From Bacteroidia bacterium (GTDB lineage: Bacteria > Bacteroidota > Bacteroidia > NS11-12g > UBA955), in assembly GCA_023258655.1 (NCBI GenBank), contig JALQWO010000024.1:1-14122 (forward strand): a stretch of 14,122 nt of DNA. Direction: 5' to 3'. Both the position numbers and the translations under genes were made by a program. Positions within the stretch are counted from its first letter, which is position 1. Each line of letters begins with the position of its first letter. Positions 7,583 to 12,869 of the stretch are shown here, piece after piece. The notes beneath the pieces are model-generated. The model was not told where the DNA came from. It ran no database searches and saw nothing but the letters and a program-made list of their open reading frames with translations.

Positions 7583-8386
7583 GTGAACAAGCAAGAACTC
7601 ATACAGCAAATTCGTTTGAAAAAATCCTATCTCTGCACAGGTTTGGATTCACAATTGGAAAAACTTCCCACGTTGTTTGACAAAAATGGCAAGGGATTGG
7701 TTGATTTCAATCGCAATATCATAGACGCGACAAGTCCTTACTCCGTGGCTTACAAAATCAATACGGCGTTTTATGAACAATATGGAAAAGAGGGTTGGGA
7801 GTGGATGGAAGAAACATTGAACCATCTGCCATCGGATACATTAAAAATAGCCGATGCCAAAAGGGGCGATATTGGAAATACGAGTTCTATGTACGCCAAA
7901 GCGTTTTTTGACACCCTGGCTTTCGATGCCATTACGGTTGCTCCGTATATGGGTGAAGATAGTTTGCGTCCTTTTTTGGAGTTTAAAAATAAATGGGTAA
8001 TCTGCTTGGCTTTGACGAGCAATGCGGGGCATTCCGACTTTCAGCTGGGTGAATATGAGGGAAAAAAGTTATACGAACGTGTGATTGAAACCGTCTGTAA
8101 GTGGGGAAGTGAAGAAAATCTTATGTTTGTTGTGGGAGCAACACGTGCCCAGATGGTGCAAGAAATTCGCGCCATGATACCAAACCACTTTTTGCTTGTG
8201 CCGGGAGTTGGTGCACAGGGGGGAAGTTTGAAAGAGATTACAGAAGCTGCTGCAAATACAGACGTGGGTCTTTTGGTAAATTCATCGCGTGGAATTCTAT
8301 ATGCATCATCTGGCGATGATTATCGTGAAGCCGCTGCTGCAGAGGCACAAAAATTAGCCAACGAAATGGCGATGTATATTGCCTAA
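7583..8386 (+). CDS. pyrF: Orotidine 5'-phosphate decarboxylase (type 2 PyrF family)
   Basis: A 267-residue cytoplasmic enzyme that decarboxylates OMP to UMP, the last step of de novo pyrimidine synthesis. The catalytic DxKxxD set is intact in IADAKRGDIGNT: Asp91, Lys93 and Asp96. Other family blocks are CTGLDS (18-23), the phosphate-binding VPGVGAQGG, and NSSRGI near the end. The length and the DAKRGDIGNT form fit the pyrF subfamily seen in Bacteroidota, Actinobacteria and Myxococcus rather than the short E. coli type. I chose GTG 7583 because homology begins at NKQELIQ; the frame runs back to 7454 but that part overlaps the divergent gene and its promoter and does not resemble PyrF. The gene ends 6 bases from the convergent SDR gene, so any terminator must lie inside one of the two coding regions. 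Confidence 0.94.
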   Translation: MNKQELIQQIRLKKSYLCTGLDSQLEKLPTLFDKNGKGLVDFNRNIIDATSPYSVAYKINTAFYEQYGKEGWEWMEETLNHLPSDTLKIADAKRGDIGNTSSMYAKAFFDTLAFDAITVAPYMGEDSLRPFLEFKNKWVICLALTSNAGHSDFQLGEYEGKKLYERVIETVCKWGSEENLMFVVGATRAQMVQEIRAMIPNHFLLVPGVGAQGGSLKEITEAAANTDVGLLVNSSRGILYASSGDDYREAAAAEAQKLANEMAMYIA

Positions 8387-8392
8387 AATCTA

Positions 8393-9082
8393 TTACCCTC
8401 TTGGCTTCAAGGGCCGTATTTCCAAATTCACATTGTGAAAATTAGGCGGTGATTCTAGGCAGTATATGATTTGTTGTGCGACATCCTGAGGCATCAACAT
8501 ATTATCGTGTGCTTTGATGTTTTTACTGTGTCTGAAAAAATCGGTCTTTACAGAGCCCGGGTAAACACAAGTCACTTTTACACCAAAATCGCGGACCTCC
8601 TTGTAAAGCGCATCGCTGAATCCCCTGACAGCAAATTTGGTGGCACAATAAGCACTCACTTGTTGATAGCCCTCTAAACCTGCGATTGAGGAAATGTTGA
8701 TTATATGCCCTTCTCCATGTTGTTTCATTGAAGGCAAAGCCAATCGTGTAGCATAGAACAAACCTGTTACATTGGTATCGAACATTTCATGCCATTGTTC
8801 CAATGGGAGTTCGTCGCAGTGCCCAAAATACCCCAAACCAGCATTGTTTATGAGGATATCGATTTTGCCATACTTCGCCAAAATCTCATTGAATGCCGCG
8901 GATAGGTCTTCCCAATTACGCACATCTGCCTTCAGGCAGGAATAACTGGGGTGGGTTTGATTGCAACCGCTTCGGCAGATTCCCACCACCGTAGCACCTT
9001 TATCCAACAATTGTTGAACACATTCAAGGCCAATTCCTTTGTTGGCACCCGTAACTACTGCAATTTTATTTTGTAACTCCAT
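8393..9082 (-). CDS. Short-chain dehydrogenase/reductase (classical SDR)
   Basis: A 229-residue NAD(P)-dependent oxidoreductase of unknown substrate. All classical SDR landmarks are present: TGANKGIG at 11-18 (dinucleotide binding), NNAG at 79-82, Asn104, Ser131/132 in INISS, and the catalytic YCATK with Tyr145 and Lys149, followed by YPGSVKT. It closely resembles broad-specificity Bacteroidota SDRs, often annotated 3-ketoacyl-ACP reductase-like, but the position in this operon does not point to fatty-acid synthesis. The start ATG 9082 lies inside mnmH, with a 17-base overlap, so translation is probably coupled. It is the last gene of the purS-DUF4286-mnmH-SDR operon and converges on pyrF with a 6-base gap. 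I see nothing that identifies its substrate. Confidence 0.9.
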   Translation of the reverse strand: MELQNKIAVVTGANKGIGLECVQQLLDKGATVVGICRSGCNQTHPSYSCLKADVRNWEDLSAAFNEILAKYGKIDILINNAGLGYFGHCDELPLEQWHEMFDTNVTGLFYATRLALPSMKQHGEGHIINISSIAGLEGYQQVSAYCATKFAVRGFSDALYKEVRDFGVKVTCVYPGSVKTDFFRHSKNIKAHDNMLMPQDVAQQIIYCLESPPNFHNVNLEIRPLKPRG

Positions 9083-10109
9083 GGTTTGATTTAGACAATA
9101 ATGATAACAATGAGGATTCTTTTTGGTTCCAATCCCAATGGATTTGAGAGGCCTTTAATTGATGTTTCTCCAAAAAATGGCTGTAGGATTTGTCGTAATA
9201 GACAAGCAGAATTTTTACCCATTCTCTGAAATCACCTGCGTTTAGTGCTGCTACTGCTGCTTGCTCATGCTGACCTCCTAGCCGCTTGCGCAATTTCTGT
9301 GTTTGTTCAATGAGGTCTTCTTTGGGAAACGACGCATATTCCGACAAAATTCTGTTGATTCGCGTTTCGCGGTCAACGACCAATTCGATGAATGTCGCTG
9401 ATTGCATGCCATCCCACAAACCCTGGGGAATGGCACATTTGCCAATCATTCTACTTTCGTTTTCGATAAAAACGGGTTGATCCGGCCTGCATTGGTTTAA
9501 TGCCATTGCGACCAAATTTTCAAAATGTTCATTTTTGGGTTGGGCTGGCAAACCCAGAGCACCAAGGGCACTGCCTTTGTGATTGGCCAGACCCTCCAAA
9601 TCAATGACATTGACATTTACATTGCGTAGTAAATGCAGTACAGCGGTTTTCCCCGTTCCTGTATGTCCGGATATGACAAAATAGTCCCGCGGAACGTCAA
9701 TTGTATGAAATACCCAATGTCGGAATGAACGGTATCCACCGTAAATTAGGGTTGTTGGTGTTCCGCTCCATTGAAGGAGGGTAGAGGCAATTTGGCTGCG
9801 GAGTCCTCCTCTCCAACAATATAGTAGTGGCTTTTTATTTTCTGTTTTTATTGTATCCAAAAGCAGCTGATAGTAGGATTCAAATTTGGGACCTATCAAT
9901 CGCAATCCGAGTTTTACGGCCGCTTCGCGGCCTTCTCTTTTGTACGTTGTTCCTACTGCAGCTCGTTCTTCATCGTTCAACAATGGCAAATTGATGGCAC
10001 CAGGAATATGTGCCCGAGAAAATTCGGATTCACTCCGCACATCAATCCAAACATAGGAGCCAGCTTGTTTTAGCGCCTCTTCAACGGATAACGCTTTGAT
10101 CTGGCTCAT
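9066..10109 (-). CDS. mnmH: tRNA 2-selenouridine synthase (MnmH/SelU)
   Basis: A 347-residue cytoplasmic tRNA-modifying enzyme. The family replaces the sulfur of 2-thiouridine at wobble position 34 of certain tRNAs with selenium, through a geranylated intermediate and selenophosphate. Residues 1 to about 130 are a rhodanese domain (VWIDVRSESEFSRAHIPGAINLP), with the active-site cysteine at 98 in YCWRGGLRS. Residues about 140-345 are a P-loop domain with Walker A GHTGTGKT at 148-155 and the family segment ENESRMIGKCAIP. Length and domain order fit E. coli SelU (364 residues, Cys97). It lies 4 bases after the DUF4286 gene and overlaps the SDR start by 17 bases. The selenium donor enzyme SelD is not in this window; without it the protein might stop at geranylation. 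Confidence 0.92.
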   Translation of the reverse strand: MSQIKALSVEEALKQAGSYVWIDVRSESEFSRAHIPGAINLPLLNDEERAAVGTTYKREGREAAVKLGLRLIGPKFESYYQLLLDTIKTENKKPLLYCWRGGLRSQIASTLLQWSGTPTTLIYGGYRSFRHWVFHTIDVPRDYFVISGHTGTGKTAVLHLLRNVNVNVIDLEGLANHKGSALGALGLPAQPKNEHFENLVAMALNQCRPDQPVFIENESRMIGKCAIPQGLWDGMQSATFIELVVDRETRINRILSEYASFPKEDLIEQTQKLRKRLGGQHEQAAVAALNAGDFREWVKILLVYYDKSYSHFLEKHQLKASQIHWDWNQKESSLLSLLSKSNHGVTK

Positions 10110-10113
10110 AGAA

Positions 10114-10422
10114 TTACATAATTACTTCTAGCAAACTGCGATAAGCAAGGACGTCATCGCCATATTTCGCTTTGGTCTTTGCTTGCAACGCCGGCGCGAA
10201 TTCATCGCGATATCGATGGTAACTGCCCAAACTGGGTGCTGTGTATTGAATGGCATAATTGACACCATCATTGTCCTCAACTTCCGTGAGTAATTTTAGA
10301 ATTTTACATTCGGTGAAGCACTCTGTTTGCATTACCTCAGGAATATGTTCTTCTTTCATCCAAGCCAACCATTCATCGGCCATGCGGGGGTGAAGATTAC
10401 AAGTTACGTTGTAAATGATCAT
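10114..10422 (-). CDS. DUF4286 family protein
   Basis: A 102-residue cytoplasmic protein without signal peptide or membrane segment. It matches the DUF4286 pattern from end to end: MIIYNVTCNL at the start, DEWLAWMKEEHIPEVM, a FTECKILKLL strand, then YAIQYTA, YHRYRDEFAPALQ and LLEV at the end. The alternating strands and helices with an HIPEV segment suggest a ferredoxin-like or dimeric alpha-beta barrel fold; this is inference. The function is unknown. It starts 2 bases after the purS stop and ends 4 bases before mnmH, so it sits inside one operon between a purine-synthesis subunit and a tRNA selenation enzyme. Confidence 0.85.
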   Translation of the reverse strand: MIIYNVTCNLHPRMADEWLAWMKEEHIPEVMQTECFTECKILKLLTEVEDNDGVNYAIQYTAPSLGSYHRYRDEFAPALQAKTKAKYGDDVLAYRSLLEVIM

Positions 10423-10424
10423 GG

Positions 10425-10676
10425 TTACTGAGCCGAAATTCTGATATTAAACCCTTCCATAATGAGGTTTGCCAACAGCTTTTTGCATGCAGTTTCTGCC
10501 ATGTTATGAGCCTCTTCGGCTGATGTCGCTTCCAAATCCATGGTTATGAATTTGCCAATGCGCACATTGGAAGCGCTAGTGATTCCAATTTTGGGTAGCC
10601 CGTTGGCAACCGCTTTTCCTTGGGGATCCAACAATCCTTTGAGGGGTAAGATTTCTATCTCAGCAACGAATTTCAC
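10425..10676 (-). CDS. purS: Phosphoribosylformylglycinamidine synthase subunit PurS
   Basis: An 83-residue protein of the usual PurS length. PurS joins PurL and PurQ in the glutamine-dependent FGAM synthase complex, step four of IMP synthesis, where it helps couple ammonia transfer from PurQ to PurL. Diagnostic features are the N-terminal strand KFVAEIEILPLKGLLDPQGKA, the central VRIGKFITMDLEA strand, and CKKLLANLIMEGFNIRI at the end. The start is GTG at 10676, which gives the normal family N-terminus; no in-frame ATG fits. An exact TAGGTTTG -7 element ends only four bases before the GTG, suggesting a leaderless or nearly leaderless mRNA. It is the first gene of a four-gene operon; purL and purQ are not adjacent. 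Confidence 0.88.
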   Translation of the reverse strand: MKFVAEIEILPLKGLLDPQGKAVANGLPKIGITSASNVRIGKFITMDLEATSAEEAHNMAETACKKLLANLIMEGFNIRISAQ

Positions 10677-10680
10677 AATA

Positions 10681-10688
10681 CAAACCTA
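10681..10688 (-). promoter_or_regulatory. Bacteroidota-type -7 element for the purS operon
   Basis: The minus strand reads TAGGTTTG, an exact TAnnTTTG match. It lies in a 14-base core (10678-10691) identical to the one ahead of the T9SS-cargo gene. The element ends four bases before the purS GTG. The expected -33 zone overlaps the -7 element of the divergent lipoprotein gene. Confidence 0.55.
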
Positions 10689-10712
10689 CATCAAAATCCC
10701 CAAAAAATCGTG

Positions 10713-10719
10713 TATTTTG
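10713..10719 (+). promoter_or_regulatory. Possible -7 element for the lipoprotein-ldcA-gtrA operon
   Basis: TATTTTG differs from TAnnTTTG by one missing spacer base. It lies 5 bases before ATG 10725 (or 26 before ATG 10746) in the 48-base region between divergent operons. The context supports a promoter; the sequence match is imperfect. Confidence 0.35.
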
Positions 10720-10724
10720 CAGGG

Positions 10725-11396
10725 ATGATTTTTGCAAAAAATAGAATGTTGGGTTTGCTAACAGGTGGTCTGTTCCTTTTCGTTTCATGTCAGTCAGGAA
10801 CCAAGCAAGAAGAAGCAAAATCAAATCTGTCTGATTCTAACCAAATCGGCAATCAAATGGCGCAAGCCGATGCGGGTTTGTTGGGTTCCGATTCAGGCAT
10901 TGTTGTGATGGAAACGCAGCGAAATACAACGCATTTGCTGGGATTTTGGCAGCAAATGCCCCTATCTGGGATCAAAGAAGCCATCAGAATCAATGCGCAA
11001 TTGATTGTCAATCGCATCGTTGAAGACAAATACAAAATGGAAGGAGGACTTACGGTACTTTACAAAGAAATCCCGGATGTGGGCAGTTTGGATGTGTTCA
11101 TTGGTATTCCCGTTAAACCAAGATCGCCTAAGCAAGTGGCCAAATTGTCTGATGGATTTGTGCTCGAAGTACTTGATTCGGGAACTTATGTAAAAGCTAC
11201 CGTGAACGCGGAACCTGGGTCTACGCTGTTGAGTTGGAAGGCCTTTCAATCATGGATGAAGAAAAGAGGTTTCACAAATCAAGACGTGAAAAACACAGAC
11301 AACTACCCGTATTTTGAATATTTCCAAGACAGTCGCAACGCGGAAATGACAACCACAGTGTCGCAAGCCGTGTTGATCATGAAAAAACCCCGATGA
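10725..11396 (+). CDS. Lipoprotein with probable GyrI-like (effector-binding) domain
   Basis: A 223-residue predicted lipoprotein. A basic start (KNR at 5-7) leads into a hydrophobic stretch ending in LFVSC, with the lipidated cysteine at 22. A polar Ser/Gln-rich linker follows (about 23-60). The C-terminal half (about 105-221) follows the GyrI-like/AraC effector-binding pattern: GSLDVFIGIPVK at 120-131, a strand VLEVLDSGTYVKATV, Trp171 in the following helix, then YFEYFQD with the usual glutamate at 198, and a final strand VLIMKK. Such domains bind small hydrophobic or cationic molecules; here it would act outside the cytoplasm. ATG 10725 gives a better signal peptide than ATG 10746, which lacks the basic residues. 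The stop overlaps the ldcA start (ATGA). The domain assignment is by pattern only and is the uncertain part; the lipoprotein call is firmer. Confidence 0.62.
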   Translation: MIFAKNRMLGLLTGGLFLFVSCQSGTKQEEAKSNLSDSNQIGNQMAQADAGLLGSDSGIVVMETQRNTTHLLGFWQQMPLSGIKEAIRINAQLIVNRIVEDKYKMEGGLTVLYKEIPDVGSLDVFIGIPVKPRSPKQVAKLSDGFVLEVLDSGTYVKATVNAEPGSTLLSWKAFQSWMKKRGFTNQDVKNTDNYPYFEYFQDSRNAEMTTTVSQAVLIMKKPR

Positions 11397-12310
11397 TTAC
11401 ACCAACCTATTTAAAACCAGGTGATACGGTGGTTTTGATAGCCCCTGCGCGAAGCGTCTCGAAGATTGATATCGAATCATTTGAATGCTGGGTATCTGCC
11501 AACGGTTGGGAGTTAGAGTGCGCGCCGAATCTTTTTTGTACTTACCATCAATTTGCAGGTACTGATGAGCAACGATGTGATGATTTGGCTTGGGCTTTGT
11601 CACATCCCACAGCCAAAGCCATTTTTACGGCAAGAGGTGGATATGGATCGATGCGGACTTTGGCGTCATTGGAATCAAAAGTTGTCAATTTAGATCAATG
11701 GTTATCGAAACAGACCCCCAAATGGTTTGTGGGATTTAGCGACATGACAACCATTCATTTGTGGCTTAACAAAAATGAGTGGACGAGTATTCATGGACCT
11801 GTTGCTACACAATGGGGACAAAAGCACCTTTGGGTAAAAGCCAACGTAGATGGATTACAGGGAGTTCTGATGGGTCAATCTACTTCACTGCCTGTGAAAC
11901 GAGAACAAGTTAACAGTGGCAAAGCATTTTCAGGACAGTTGGTGGGTGGCAATTTGAGTTTGCTTTATGCCGCCTTGGGAACTCCCCTTCAGCCCAATAC
12001 TGTCGGCAAAGTATTGTTGATAGAGGATCTTGATGAGTATTTGTATCATATCGATCGCATGCTTCGGTCTTGCAAAGCAGCTGGACTTTTCGAAGGCATT
12101 GAGGCGCTGGTGGTGGGTAGTATGATTGATATGAAAGACAATGCCACACCTTTTGGAAGAACCCCGCGGGAAATGATCACAGAGGCATTGGGTGATTTTG
12201 GTTTTCCCATGTTATTTGACGTGGAAATTGGCCACGATCAACGAAATCATGCGGTAAAGTTGGGCTGTGATATTACCTTTGACCTTTCAAACCTCACTCA
12301 ACAACCGTGA
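11393..12310 (+). CDS. ldcA: LD-carboxypeptidase (muramoyltetrapeptide carboxypeptidase, peptidase family S66)
   Basis: A 305-residue protein without signal peptide, so cytoplasmic. LdcA removes the terminal D-alanine from recycled murein tetrapeptide to give tripeptide for reuse in cell-wall synthesis. The N-terminal LKPGDTVVLIAPA and ARGGYGS (80-86) are family hallmarks. The catalytic triad is visible: Ser116 in GFSDMT, Glu211 in LLIEDLDEY, and His281 in EIGHDQRNH. The length is typical. The start overlaps the preceding lipoprotein stop (ATGA) and the stop overlaps the gtrA start (GTGA), so all three genes are likely translationally coupled. The partners suggest envelope work, though gtrA-type proteins are not normally linked to murein recycling. 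Confidence 0.93.
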   Translation: MITPTYLKPGDTVVLIAPARSVSKIDIESFECWVSANGWELECAPNLFCTYHQFAGTDEQRCDDLAWALSHPTAKAIFTARGGYGSMRTLASLESKVVNLDQWLSKQTPKWFVGFSDMTTIHLWLNKNEWTSIHGPVATQWGQKHLWVKANVDGLQGVLMGQSTSLPVKREQVNSGKAFSGQLVGGNLSLLYAALGTPLQPNTVGKVLLIEDLDEYLYHIDRMLRSCKAAGLFEGIEALVVGSMIDMKDNATPFGRTPREMITEALGDFGFPMLFDVEIGHDQRNHAVKLGCDITFDLSNLTQQP

Positions 12311-12813
12311 TCTCTTCCAAGACATATATCGCCTTTACCAAATTTGGCATTGTGGGTGGTTTTAGTTTTTTGGTGGACATGTCGGTGTACTACGGAACCA
12401 GTGTTTTTTTTCCAAGTTATATGGCGAAAGCAATGGGAATCATCGTGGCTACCGGAGTGAATTACAAGTTAAATTCCTTGTGGACATGGGGTGTTAAAAA
12501 GGGTGAAAATGCGCCTGTTCAGGGTCAGTCTGTTTTAAGGAATTATTTGCTTCTCTATGCGATGAGCGGTTCGTTGAATGTATTGACCAATGAATTGATG
12601 CTCAAGGTATTGCCCGATTGGATTTTGCAGTTGAACATTGTGTTCCCTCACGGGTACGCCATCGCTCAAAATGCGCTGTTGGATTCGAACGAATTGTTTT
12701 CAGTAAAAATCGACAAATTCTTTGCCGTATTGGTAGCAACTGTGGTGGGAATGATGGTCAATTTTGTGGGACAAAAATTGTGGGTGTTTGGGAAAAGTAA
12801 ATCCCAGGGCTAA
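12307..12813 (+). CDS. GtrA family membrane protein
   Basis: A 168-residue inner-membrane protein with four predicted helices near residues 9-30, 38-60, 78-102 and 138-160. The first helix carries KFGIVGGFSFLVD, close to the GtrA family signature (KF..VG...F..D). Helices two and four end in NYKLNSLWTWG and NFVGQKLWVFG, the paired N-x(4-6)-W-x-F/W motifs of the family. GtrA-like proteins are thought to flip or bind polyprenyl-phosphate-linked sugars for cell-surface glycosylation. The protein is longer than many relatives because of a 35-residue stretch between helices three and four (about 102-137). The GTG start at 12307 overlaps the ldcA stop (GTGA). It is the last gene of the lipoprotein-ldcA-gtrA operon. 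No glycosyltransferase partner is visible next to it. Confidence 0.85.
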   Translation: MISSKTYIAFTKFGIVGGFSFLVDMSVYYGTSVFFPSYMAKAMGIIVATGVNYKLNSLWTWGVKKGENAPVQGQSVLRNYLLLYAMSGSLNVLTNELMLKVLPDWILQLNIVFPHGYAIAQNALLDSNELFSVKIDKFFAVLVATVVGMMVNFVGQKLWVFGKSKSQG

Positions 12814-12833
12814 GAAAGCACCCGCGGAACCAT

Positions 12834-12841
12834 TAACTTTG
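12834..12841 (+). promoter_or_regulatory. Bacteroidota-type -7 element for the ricT/PSP1 gene
   Basis: TAACTTTG is an exact TAnnTTTG match in the 56-base gap after gtrA. It ends 28 bases before ATG 12870, almost the same spacing as at gapA (27). The leader is A/T-rich with no Shine-Dalgarno sequence. This indicates a transcription unit separate from ldcA-gtrA. Confidence 0.5.
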
Positions 12842-12869
12842 TGATTCATCATATTTAATTTTTACAACA

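Noticed and set aside
12788..12806. TGGGA/TCCCA hairpin at the end of gtrA as a terminator
   Set aside because: Weak five-bp stem inside the coding region with no following T tract.
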